Part shown: one piece after another, positions 33,321 to 41,089 of the stretch
Layout of the letters: each line of letters begins with the position of its first letter
Position numbering within the stretch: the first letter of the stretch is position 1
From: JAOPZW01 sp963807305
GTDB lineage: Bacteria > Actinomycetota > Thermoleophilia > Solirubrobacterales > Solirubrobacteraceae
Reading direction: 5' to 3'
DNA length: 64,000 nucleotides
Assembly: GCA_963807305.1 (NCBI GenBank)
Contig: CAWEBN010000005.1
Coordinates: 186,001 to 250,000, forward strand
Made by a program: the position numbers and the translations under genes
Notes under the pieces: generated by a model
Told to the model about the DNA's origin: nothing
What the model saw: only the letters and a program-made list of their open reading frames with translations
Databases searched by the model: none

Positions 33321-33666
33321 TGGTATCGCCACAGGCTTCGTCTCACTCATCGCCGCCGGTACGCTGGCCGTCGGCGCCGCTCTCGCACCCGGCGCCGACC
33401 ATCCCGCGCCGCGCACGGCGATCGTCATCGACGCATCCGCCGCGCGCGACGGTCGCGCGCTCGTCGACCCTCGCCTGCGCGCGATCGACGCCGACGTCCG
33501 CCTGCCGCGCGACGGCGCAGAGGCCCGCACCGACGTGCGCTACTTCGCCGCCCAGGACTACGACCGGATCGTGGTCGCCGGCCCGCGTGCGACCGCCGCG
33601 GGGCACGGCGCCGCCATCGTCCGGGCCGCCGACCTGCCGGGGGCAGTGGCCGCCGCTGCGCGCTGA
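33316..33666 (+). CDS. Small exported protein under LacI-type control, function unknown
   Basis: 116 residues. A signal peptide or anchor at ~3-25 (FVSLIAAGTLAVGAALAPGADH) precedes a compact alpha/beta domain of ~85 residues (TAIVIDASAARDGRALVDPRLRAIDADVRLP; YFAAQDYDRIVVAGP). No family recognised; there are no Cys. ATG at 33316 is preferred for distance to the -10 box, and ATG at 33304 in the same frame would overlap it. It is the only gene next to the LacI regulator and may be its main target, which would make it carbon-source responsive. Confidence 0.65.
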   Translation: MTGIATGFVSLIAAGTLAVGAALAPGADHPAPRTAIVIDASAARDGRALVDPRLRAIDADVRLPRDGAEARTDVRYFAAQDYDRIVVAGPRATAAGHGAAIVRAADLPGAVAAAAR

Positions 33667-33775
33667 GGACCACCGCCCGGCGCTCGCGCGCCGAGAGCCG
33701 CGCTTCGCCGCGCCGCTCGGCGCCAGCCGCTGACCGCGGGCGCCGGTGTCGGGCGCGAGGCGTAGAGTCGCGCCG

Positions 33776-34639
33776 ATGGTCGAGGTGAGGCGAGAGGTGC
33801 GTCCGGTGTGGCCCTACCGCCTGCCCCGCGGCGGCCCCGACGGCGTCCTGCGCCGCCGCCGCGACGGCGGCCTCGAGCGGCTGCTGCACGTCGAGGGGAC
33901 GCCGGCGATCGTCCGCGTCGGCCAGCCCGCGCGTGATCGCGTGGTGCTCGTGGCCGGCGCCGACAGCCCCGATGTGGCCGAGGAGGCTGTGCGGCGCATG
34001 CGCTTCGCGCTCGGCGTCGACGACGACCTGCGCCCCTTCTACGAGCGCTTCCGCTCCGATCCGGTGATCGGTCGCTCGGTGCGCGCGCGGCCGTATCTGC
34101 GCGTGATCCGCCGCCCCGAGCCCTTCGAGGCGCTGGCGTGGGCCATCTGCGAGCAGCTCATCGAGTTCGAGCGCGCCGCCGCCATCCAGCGGCGGATCGT
34201 CGCCCGCCTCGGCCGGCGCTGCGCGACCACCGGCCTGCGCGACCTGCCCGCCGCCGCGACGCTGGCCGGCACGGCGCCCGCCCTGCTGCAGTCGCTGGAC
34301 CTGAGCGCCGGACGGGCGATCGCCCTGCGGCGCGCCGCGCGCGAGGTGTCCGCGGGCCGGGCCGACCTCTCAGACCCAGACCACGAGCGCGGCTGGCGCC
34401 GCCTGCGCGCCATCCCCGGCATCGGCAGCTGGACGATCGAGATGCTGGCCCTCTACGGCCAGGGCCGCTACGACCAGCTGCCGGCGGGGGACCTGGGCTA
34501 CCTGCGGGTCGTCGGGCGGATCGCGACGGGCAATCCGCGCGCCCGGGCCACCGAGGACGAGGTGCGTGCCTTCTTCGCGCCGTACGAGGGCTGGGCGGGC
34601 CTGGCGGGGACGCACCTGCTGGGCAAGGGCGCTTCGTAG
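33776..34639 (+). CDS. AlkA-type DNA-3-methyladenine glycosylase (HhH-GPD)
   Basis: 287 residues. The HhH motif LRAIPGIGSWTIEMLALYG at ~210-228 and the catalytic aspartate D239 in PAGDLGYL identify the HhH-GPD superfamily; no iron-sulfur Cys cluster follows, which fits AlkA and not EndoIII. The N-terminal ~110 residues match the AlkA TBP-like lobe in size. It removes alkylated purines to start base-excision repair. TAGAGT at 33763-33768 is seven bases from the ATG (leaderless). No adaptive-response gene (ada) is nearby. Confidence 0.9.
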   Translation: MVEVRREVRPVWPYRLPRGGPDGVLRRRRDGGLERLLHVEGTPAIVRVGQPARDRVVLVAGADSPDVAEEAVRRMRFALGVDDDLRPFYERFRSDPVIGRSVRARPYLRVIRRPEPFEALAWAICEQLIEFERAAAIQRRIVARLGRRCATTGLRDLPAAATLAGTAPALLQSLDLSAGRAIALRRAAREVSAGRADLSDPDHERGWRRLRAIPGIGSWTIEMLALYGQGRYDQLPAGDLGYLRVVGRIATGNPRARATEDEVRAFFAPYEGWAGLAGTHLLGKGAS

Positions 34640-34741
34640 CGCGTCGCGGCCACCGCGCTCAGGATGTCGGGGTGAAAGAGCATGCCGACAGCCTCGCGCC
34701 GTGGTGCCCCCGGGGCCATCGATTCGCCAGCTTCCAAATGA

Positions 34742-35734
34742 TCAGGCGCTCAAGGCGGCCGGGATGTCGGCCAGCAGCAAGACGAACGCCCGCCCGGTGT
34801 CGTTGAGGCCGTAGAAGACGCTGCGTCGAACGCGGTGGCGCTCGACCAGCCCGGCCCGGGAGAGCACGTCGAGGTGGGCGGAGACCGTGCTCGGGGCATA
34901 GCTCAGCCGGCGCGCGAGGTCGGTCGTCGTCGCCGGCCGGTCGAGCGCGCGCAGGACCGCCGCGCGGCCGTGGCCGAGCAACAGCTCGAGGCGCCCGTCG
35001 AAGCCGGCCGCCTCATCGGTCCACAGTGCGGCTGTGCCTCGCGCCTGGTAGCCGAGCGCCACCGCTTGCTCGTCCTCCGACTCGCCCATGAGCACGCCGC
35101 GGGCGAACACGAGCGGGATGAGGACGAGCGGGCGTCCCTCGAGATGCGTCTCCGCGTCCTTGTCCTTGACGAGCTCGATCATCGGTTGGCGCCAGCGCAC
35201 GCTCGGATGCAGGTCCTCGAGGACGGCCTCCGGCCCCGAGACGGCGAGCGCGCGGGCCCGGGCGAGCATCTCGCCCTCGAGCACCGCCCGCAGCTGCGGC
35301 CAGTCGTGGGCGAGCGTCGCGTGCCAGTAGACCTCGAGCGCGTCGGCGAGCCGATCGACCATCTCGCGCGGCCGCGGAACGAACGCGTCCCACGGCGGCG
35401 GTGGGTCGTCGCCCCAGATCTCGGCGATGTTCGCGCGCACGACGGCCGGCTCCGTCGCGCGGACCCGCTCGATCTCGTCGCTGAGGCTGCGCAGCGGATC
35501 CTTCGGGATCGGAGCCGCGAAGTCGGGGATGGAATGGCGCAGCGGCATGCTGAGGTCCAGCGGGCCGAGCTCCACGCCGCGCAGCGCATCGCGTGCCTGC
35601 TGGACCCATGGCGCGTACTCCTCGCGCGGTCGCTCGTCGTGGAGCGCGAAGAGCGACGCGAACAGCTCCCACAGCGGACTGATCGCCAGTCGCGTGCGCG
35701 CGAGGTCGTCGTCCTTCATCTCGATGCGGATCAC
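34742..35734 (-). CDS. ArsR-like regulator with N-terminal DUF5937-type domain
   Basis: 330 residues. The C-terminal ~80 form a winged helix: LLLGHGRAAVLRALDRPATTTDLARRLSYAPSTVSAHLDVLSRAGLVERHR. The N-terminal ~220 residues have the layout of actinobacterial DUF5937 regulators, opening with RLAISPLWELFASL. Effector and target are unknown. It has no divergent partner; its start is 67 bases past the stop of the importer protein at 35802, so it may lie downstream of the thi operon transcript. Confidence 0.85.
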   Translation of the reverse strand: MIRIEMKDDDLARTRLAISPLWELFASLFALHDERPREEYAPWVQQARDALRGVELGPLDLSMPLRHSIPDFAAPIPKDPLRSLSDEIERVRATEPAVVRANIAEIWGDDPPPPWDAFVPRPREMVDRLADALEVYWHATLAHDWPQLRAVLEGEMLARARALAVSGPEAVLEDLHPSVRWRQPMIELVKDKDAETHLEGRPLVLIPLVFARGVLMGESEDEQAVALGYQARGTAALWTDEAAGFDGRLELLLGHGRAAVLRALDRPATTTDLARRLSYAPSTVSAHLDVLSRAGLVERHRVRRSVFYGLNDTGRAFVLLLADIPAALSA

Positions 35735-35801
35735 GAGCGCGGACCGTAGCGCCGGCCCGCCGGTGAAGGCGATCGATTCGCCCGCGGGCGAATCCCGACC
35801 G

Positions 35802-36830
35802 CTAGCCGCTGCCCGAGTCCGAGCCGGCCAGCCCCTGCCCGGGCAGGAACTCGTCGGTCAGCGCGCGCGCCGCGTTGGGCGGGCGGCTGAGCAGCTTGTT
35901 GGAGTACATCCAGTCGCCGTAGCGCGTCCACTCGACCGGCTCCATCCAGCCGAACGGCTTGCCCGGCGGCGGGAAGAAGGCGGGCATGGTCGCCTTGACG
36001 CTCTCGAGCTGCAGCTCGCGCTGGAGGTCGGGGTTGGCCTTCAGCAGCGGCTCGACCCCGGCCTCGGGATCCGCGCGCAGCGCCGCTTGGCCCTGTCCGA
36101 GGGCGCGCATGAAGCGCCGCACGCGCTCGCCGCCCTTGGCCAGGTCCTGCTGGCGGGCGACGATGACGAGCTCCTGGTAGGTGGGGACGCCGACGTTCTC
36201 CATCCGGATGATCTTCGGGCGCTGCTTGTCGAGGCGCAGCTGCACGCCCTCGTAGTTCCAGAACGCGCCGAGCGTGGCGTCGACCTTCTTCGTCTTCATC
36301 GCCGGGACGAGGTTGAAGCCGACGTTGACCTCCTTGACCGACGACGGGTCGACGCCCGCGCGCTCGAGGATCGCCTTGAGGTAGGCCGACTGGTACGGGA
36401 TGCCCGCTGTGCCGACGGTCTTGCCCTTCAGGTCCTTGGGATCGGCGATCGCGTGCTTGCCGATCGAGATGATCGACGTCAGCGGCTCCTGCACCAGCGC
36501 GCCCACCGCGACGAGCTTGAGGCCCTTGTCGCGCGCGAGCAGCAACTCGGGCTCGTAGGAGATGGCGAGGTCGACCTTGCCGGCGGCCAGCAGCTTGAGC
36601 GGCGCGGCCGGATCGCTGGGCGTCTGCAGCTGCACGTCCAGCCCGGCCCGGCTGAAGGAGCCGTTGTCCTTGGCGGCATAGATCCCCGCGTGATCGGCGT
36701 TGGGGAAGTAGTCGAGCATCAGCCGCAGGCCCTGCTGGGCCGGCGCCGCGGTCGGCTCCTTGCGCTCGCCACAGGCGGCGAGCAGCACGGCGGCGAGGAC
36801 GAGCAGGACGAGCGGGAGACGGCGGGTCAA
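35802..36830 (-). CDS. thiY: Substrate-binding lipoprotein of a thiamine-pyrimidine ABC importer (NMT1/THI5-like)
   Basis: 342 residues. Lipoprotein signal with lipobox LLAAC at ~16-20, then an NMT1/THI5-like fold; MLDYFPNADHAGIYAAKDNG is the ThiY entry motif that holds the pyrimidine. Related proteins bind N-formyl-4-amino-5-aminomethyl-2-methylpyrimidine, a salvageable thiamine breakdown product. The TTG start overlaps the permease stop (TTGA) and follows GGAAGGA, so it is the last gene of thiZ-thiX-thiY. Control by a TPP riboswitch at the operon head supports the substrate class. HMP itself is an alternative ligand. Confidence 0.9.
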   Translation of the reverse strand: MTRRLPLVLLVLAAVLLAACGERKEPTAAPAQQGLRLMLDYFPNADHAGIYAAKDNGSFSRAGLDVQLQTPSDPAAPLKLLAAGKVDLAISYEPELLLARDKGLKLVAVGALVQEPLTSIISIGKHAIADPKDLKGKTVGTAGIPYQSAYLKAILERAGVDPSSVKEVNVGFNLVPAMKTKKVDATLGAFWNYEGVQLRLDKQRPKIIRMENVGVPTYQELVIVARQQDLAKGGERVRRFMRALGQGQAALRADPEAGVEPLLKANPDLQRELQLESVKATMPAFFPPPGKPFGWMEPVEWTRYGDWMYSNKLLSRPPNAARALTDEFLPGQGLAGSDSGSG

Positions 36831-37576
36831 CGGGCGGGTCCTTCCGGTCGGCGACGGGCCCAGGGGACGAGGCGGCGCTCGGCGAGGGCAAGGGCGCCGA
36901 AGAGCAGGATGGCGAAGGCCGCGAGCAGGACGACCGCTGCGTAGGCGCGCGGCGTCTCGAGCTGGGGGATGGACTGGAGCATGAGGTGCCCGAGGCCCTC
37001 GCTCGAGCCGGCGTACTCGGCGAAGACCGCGCCGATGACGGCCACGGCCACCGCGATCTTGGCTCCGCTCAGGGCGGCGGGCAGGGCGGCGGGCGCCTCG
37101 GCCCAGCGGAAGGCCTGCCAGCGCGAGGCGTCGAGGGTGCGCATGAGCTTGAGCTGGTCGGGGTCGACCGAGCGCAGGGCATCGAGCGTGGTGACCACGA
37201 CGGGGAAGAAGCAGACGAGCGCGATGATCGCGAGCTTGGGGACCATCCCGAACCCGAACCAGACCACCAGCAGCGGCGCGATGATGACGATCGGCACCGC
37301 CTGGGAGGCGACGAGCAGCGGGTAGACGCCGCGGCGCAGCGTGCGCGAGAAGTGCAGCGCGACGGCGAGCACGAAGCCGAGCACGAGCGCCAGGAGGATC
37401 CCCAGCCCGACCTCCTGGGCGGTCACGAGCAGGTTGGACCACAGCAGCGAGCGGTCGTCCCACAGCGCGGTGGCGATCTGGCTCGGCGCGGGGAGGATGA
37501 AGTCGTCGACGCCGCCGAGGTCGGCGTACAGCTCCCAGCCGCCGATCAGCACCGCGACGAGCAGCAGGGACATCAT
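36827..37576 (-). CDS. thiX: Permease of the thiamine-pyrimidine ABC importer
   Basis: 249 residues with six hydrophobic segments and the BPD_transp_1 coupling motif in EAPAALPAALSGAKIAVAVAVIGAVFAEY. It belongs to the SsuC/TauC/ThiX group and should form a homodimer carrying thiazole-free pyrimidine precursors. Start ATG overlaps the ATPase stop (ATGA) and its own stop overlaps the TTG of thiY. Substrate assignment rests on the riboswitch and on ThiY. Confidence 0.9.
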   Translation of the reverse strand: MMSLLLVAVLIGGWELYADLGGVDDFILPAPSQIATALWDDRSLLWSNLLVTAQEVGLGILLALVLGFVLAVALHFSRTLRRGVYPLLVASQAVPIVIIAPLLVVWFGFGMVPKLAIIALVCFFPVVVTTLDALRSVDPDQLKLMRTLDASRWQAFRWAEAPAALPAALSGAKIAVAVAVIGAVFAEYAGSSEGLGHLMLQSIPQLETPRAYAAVVLLAAFAILLFGALALAERRLVPWARRRPEGPAR

Positions 37577-38316
37577 GGCGTGAGCGCCTCCAGCGCCCGC
37601 TCGCGCACGGCCAGCACGTCGGCCTCCGAGCGCGGGCGAGGCACGGTCAGCTGCGCGACCACGCGCCCGGGGCGGGGCGAGAGAACGACGACGCGGTCGC
37701 CCAGGCGCGCGGCCTCCTCGACGTCGTGGGTCACGAGCAGGACGGTGCGCGGCTCCCGGCGCAGCGCCTGCGCGAGCCAGTCCTGCATCTCGCGCCGCGT
37801 CAGCGCATCCAGTGCGGCGAACGGCTCGTCGAGGCACAGCAGCGGCTTGCCCGACAGCAGCGTGCGCAGGAAGGCGACGCGCTGGCGCATGCCGCCCGAG
37901 AGCTCGTGGGGCCGGGCGCGTTCGAAGCCCTCGAGGCCGAAGGCGGCGAAGAGCGGGTGCGCGCGGGCGCGCGCCTCGTCGCGCGACGCCCCGGCCAGGC
38001 GCACCGCCAGCGCAGCGTTGTCGATCGCCCGCAGCCAGGGCAGCAGGTTGTCGCGCTGGGGCATGAGCACGGCCGCATCGGCGCGCAGGCTGCCCGCGTC
38101 CGGCGTCTGCAGTCCGCACACGAGCTCGAGCAGCGTCGTCTTGCCGCAGCCGCTGGGGCCGACGACGGCCACGATCTCGCCCGCGCCGACCTCGAGGTCG
38201 ACGCCCTCGAGCGCGCGTACCGAGCCGAACGCGCGGCTCACGCCCGCCAGGCTTGCCGTTCCGCCCCCATCAACGTTTCGAGGCTCCTGCGCAGGAGCCT
38301 CGAGCTTGGTCGTCAT
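37573..38316 (-). CDS. thiZ: ATP-binding protein of the thiamine-pyrimidine ABC importer
   Basis: 247 residues. Walker A GPSGCGKTT, Q-loop VLMPQRDNLLPW, signature LSGGMRQRVA, Walker B LLCLDEPFAALD and switch His LLVTHD: a complete nitrate/sulfonate/taurine-type ATPase. Start ATG at 38316 lies five bases after GGAGGG, which is also the last conserved box of the TPP riboswitch. The first ~20 codons contain a 26-bp perfect palindrome encoding KLEAPAQEP. First gene of the operon. Confidence 0.92.
   Translation of the reverse strand: MTTKLEAPAQEPRNVDGGGTASLAGVSRAFGSVRALEGVDLEVGAGEIVAVVGPSGCGKTTLLELVCGLQTPDAGSLRADAAVLMPQRDNLLPWLRAIDNAALAVRLAGASRDEARARAHPLFAAFGLEGFERARPHELSGGMRQRVAFLRTLLSGKPLLCLDEPFAALDALTRREMQDWLAQALRREPRTVLLVTHDVEEAARLGDRVVVLSPRPGRVVAQLTVPRPRSEADVLAVRERALEALTP
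38278..38303. repeat. 26-bp perfect palindrome inside the 5' end of thiZ
   Basis: TCGAGGCTCCTGC and GCAGGAGCCTCGA are exact reverse complements without spacer. It begins 13 bases after the thiZ start codon. In RNA it forms a long hairpin within the early coding region. Confidence 0.85.
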
Positions 38317-38318
38317 CG

Positions 38319-38406
38319 CTCCCTCCGCGGGCATTACCCCACAGGTTCGAAGGGTCAGCGCCGGTTCGCTGGGCGCTATCTCAGCCGGCCTCCGCCAGCC
38401 CCCCTG
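38319..38406 (-). promoter_or_regulatory. TPP riboswitch (THI box) controlling thiZXY
   Basis: Reading the minus strand from 38406: a GGGGGGCTGGC...GCCGGC hairpin, CTGAGAT, GACCCTTCGAACCTG, GGGGTAATGCC and GCGGAGGGA. These are the conserved boxes of the thiamine-pyrophosphate riboswitch in the right order. The last box provides GGAGGG for thiZ five bases from its ATG, so ligand binding can hide the ribosome-binding site directly. No separate terminator stem with T-run is seen, which argues for control of translation. Confidence 0.95.
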
Positions 38407-38423
38407 TTTGTCTGTGATGGATG

Positions 38424-38588
38424 CTAGCGCGGGCGCTCGTCGTCCGGCGGCGCCGCTCCGGTCATCGGCGTGCCGTCGTCGGTTGCGGCGGGCGCCGGCG
38501 GCAGGAGCTCGCCGGTCTCGCGGTCGACCTCCTGCGTGGTCCGCGTCACTTCGACGACACGAGCGGGGACGGTGAACTCGTGTTCCAT
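38424..38588 (-). CDS. Possible small protein, 54 residues
   Basis: ATG at 38588 follows AAGG; the product opens MEHEFTVPARVVEVTR, continues with TTQEVDRETGELLPP and ends in an acidic Pro/Ala tail. The third codon position is G or C in nearly all codons, as in real genes here. It ends about 18 bases before the riboswitch on the same strand. No family known; could be a chance frame. Confidence 0.4.
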   Translation of the reverse strand: MEHEFTVPARVVEVTRTTQEVDRETGELLPPAPAATDDGTPMTGAAPPDDERPR

Positions 38589-38754
38589 GCCCTTGCGCTA
38601 CCCGTTCGGAGACGCCCCATGCGCCGGTCTGGCGAGGAAGTGCGCAGCTTGACGCCCCTCCGAGCACCGCAAACGTCCACAACCCCGCGAGGCGTCGCGG
38701 GCGGTGCGAGGATCGGCCCACACGATTCATCTCGGTGAAGGACGAGGGGGCACC

Positions 38755-39525
38755 ATGGCCAAGGCCAAACCGCTCGGGCGCAGAGCGCCGTCCGACTGGC
38801 GCCATTACGAGAAGTATCCGCTGACGGCGGCGACGACGCCGACCACGCCGACGCCGGTTGCGATCGGCGTCAACTGGTACGAGGACTTCGACACTCCGGT
38901 CCAGAAGGGCAGCCGCTACTGGATCGGACTCGACGCCAAGAAGCTCGGCAAGGTGCGCGGCGGGCACTGCGTCTGCCTGGAGCCGGGCGATCAGCTCAAC
39001 GGCAACGGAACCGTCGTCCGCCTGCTGCAGGACAGCCAGAGCTGGTGGGACTTCTACGACCAGGGCCGCGAGGGCGCCTGCGTCGGCTTCGGCTGCTCGC
39101 GCATGATGAGCCTGCTCAACCGCAAGCGCTACGACGCCCGCTGGTTGTGGGACTGGGCCAAGTCCACCGACGAGTGGCCCGATACCAACCCCGGCGACGA
39201 CCAGGGCACGAGCGTGCGCGCGGCCTGCGACATCCTGCGCTCACGCGGCCACGTGCCGTGGAAGGACGCCTACAAGGGCCGCAGTTACAAGCAGCGCGAC
39301 AAGGAGGAGCCCGGCACCGGCGAGGGCATCGGCGTCTACCGGTGGGCGAAGACCGTCGAGGAGGTCCACGGGATCCTCAAGAGCCCCGCCAACAACGCCG
39401 CCGGCGCCGTGCGCATCCTCAACTCGTGGGGGCGCGGCTACCCGCATCGGGTGTGGATGCCCGACGAGACGCTGCAGCGGCTGATCGACGAGGACGGAGA
39501 GGTCGCCCTGGTCACGGACCGCTGA
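38755..39525 (+). CDS. Papain-like (C1) peptidase homologue with unusual residue order
   Basis: 256 residues, no signal peptide. DQGREGACVGFG contains the oxyanion Gln103 and candidate nucleophile Cys109; VRILNSWGRG has the papain NSWG with Asn223. The catalytic His of papain should lie between them, but the only good candidate in a GGHxVxL context is His71, before the Cys. The region HCVCLEPGD thus looks like the papain His strand moved to the N-terminal side. HYEKYPLTAATTPTTPTP and RYDARWLWDWAKSTDEWPDTNPGDDQGTSVRAA match related proteins I recall from actinobacteria. Start ATG after GAGGGGG. Its 3' end overlaps the convergent permease gene by 14 bases. Confidence 0.7.
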   Translation: MAKAKPLGRRAPSDWRHYEKYPLTAATTPTTPTPVAIGVNWYEDFDTPVQKGSRYWIGLDAKKLGKVRGGHCVCLEPGDQLNGNGTVVRLLQDSQSWWDFYDQGREGACVGFGCSRMMSLLNRKRYDARWLWDWAKSTDEWPDTNPGDDQGTSVRAACDILRSRGHVPWKDAYKGRSYKQRDKEEPGTGEGIGVYRWAKTVEEVHGILKSPANNAAGAVRILNSWGRGYPHRVWMPDETLQRLIDEDGEVALVTDR

Positions 39526-41089
39526 GGTCGCGGCGCTCGAAGCGCCACGCTCCCAGCAGGCCGGCGAGCGCGCCGATGACCGCCATCGTCGCCGCGCCGC
39601 CGGCCTGGAAGGCCTCCGCGGGCACGAGCCCGACGTGGTGGAAGGGCGACAGGTCGCGGGCCCACGCGGGCGCGGCGATCAGCCCTCCGACCGTCTCCCA
39701 CAGGAAGGCGACGCCGACGAGGGCGTACGCGATCGTCGTCCCCGCGCGCGGGAAGAGCGCCACCGCGAGTCCGCCAAGGCCGAGGAAGAGCACGACGACG
39801 GGCAGGCAGTTCGCACCCGCTTCGAGCATGCGGCCGAAGGCCACGTCGGCGCCCTGCGACACCGCGCCCGCCCACGCCAGCAGGCCGGCCGCGAGGGCCA
39901 GCGCCAGCGCCGCCCCGGCCGCGAGCGCAAGCCGCTGGGCGAACCAGCGCGGGCGCGAGACCGGGAGCGCGAAGAGCGTCTCCAGGCGCTGTTCGACCTC
40001 GTCCTCGCGCATCGCGGCCAGCTCGAAGCACGCGAATAGGCATAGCGCCAGCAGCAGGTACTGGAAGATGAAGCCCAGGTAGCCCGATGGGGTCGTCGCG
40101 GCCGTACCGAGCTTGGCGAGGAGGTCCTGCACGCTCTGCGAGAGGCCGGAGGCGACGCTGTCGGAGACGACGCCCATGATCGCGGCGAAGACGCCGACGC
40201 CGATCAGCCACGCGAGCAGGCCGCCGCGCTGGGTGCGCAGCGCGAGCGTCGTCGGCGACGAGAGGAGGGCCAGGCGCGGCGCCGCGCTGTCGTGGGAGGC
40301 CAGCAGTCCCTGGCCGATGTCGCGCCGCTCGGCGATCCGCGCCGCCGCGACCAGCAGCGCGACCGTCGCCAGGGCGGGGAGGAGCAGGACGGCCGGCCGC
40401 GCCCCGGCGAACGGGCGCAGCTCCTCCGCCCAGCCCAGCGGGGTCGCCCATCGCAGCCACCCGGCCGAGGAGGTGTCGGCGACCATCCGCACGAGCAGCG
40501 CGACGGCGAGGACGCCGCCCGCGATGCCCGTGGCCACCCGCCGCGTCGGGGCGACCTGGCCGGCGAGGGCGCCGACGCCGACGAAGACCGGCAGCGGCGA
40601 GACGAGCGCGAGCGACAGGAACACCGACGAGCCGGCTCCGGCACGCCCCAGGAGAATGCCGACCAGCAGAGCCAGCCACACGACCGCCGCCCCGATCGCG
40701 ATGCCGGTGAGCGCCGACCCGAAGACCGCGGCGCGGCTCACGGCGCCGGAGAGGACGAGCTCGTGGCGGCCGGCGTCCTCCTCGGCGCGCAGTGCGCGGA
40801 CCGCGGCCAGCATTCCCCACAACGCCGCGAAGATCGCGAAGGCGCCCAGGCGCCACGACATGTACCCGCCGACTGTCAGCAGGTCGTGCGGCACGCCGTA
40901 GAGCAGCCGCACGGCGCGGTTGTCGCCGAAGCTGCGCGCGAGCTGCAGGCGGTCCTCGAGCGTCGGGTAGGCGTTGCGGTAGGCCGCGCCCTGGACGCCC
41001 GCCCCCAGCAGGAACAGCAGCGCGAACGAGATCGTCCGCGCGCGTGCGTCGCGCGCGGTCTGGCGGGCCAGCGCCCTAGCCGCCGCCAT
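39512..41089 (-). CDS. ABC-2 type exporter permease, two six-helix halves
   Basis: 525 residues with about twelve hydrophobic segments in two halves. Each half has the soluble stretch typical of antibiotic-export permeases (ALRAEEDAGRHELVLSGAVSR and MREDEVEQRLETLFALPVSRPRW). This layout is that of TetB/tetronasin-type or multidrug ABC-2 proteins where one polypeptide supplies both membrane units. It overlaps the ATPase gene by 14 bases and forms an exporter with it. Exported compound unknown. Confidence 0.88.
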   Translation of the reverse strand: MAAARALARQTARDARARTISFALLFLLGAGVQGAAYRNAYPTLEDRLQLARSFGDNRAVRLLYGVPHDLLTVGGYMSWRLGAFAIFAALWGMLAAVRALRAEEDAGRHELVLSGAVSRAAVFGSALTGIAIGAAVVWLALLVGILLGRAGAGSSVFLSLALVSPLPVFVGVGALAGQVAPTRRVATGIAGGVLAVALLVRMVADTSSAGWLRWATPLGWAEELRPFAGARPAVLLLPALATVALLVAAARIAERRDIGQGLLASHDSAAPRLALLSSPTTLALRTQRGGLLAWLIGVGVFAAIMGVVSDSVASGLSQSVQDLLAKLGTAATTPSGYLGFIFQYLLLALCLFACFELAAMREDEVEQRLETLFALPVSRPRWFAQRLALAAGAALALALAAGLLAWAGAVSQGADVAFGRMLEAGANCLPVVVLFLGLGGLAVALFPRAGTTIAYALVGVAFLWETVGGLIAAPAWARDLSPFHHVGLVPAEAFQAGGAATMAVIGALAGLLGAWRFERRDLSGP

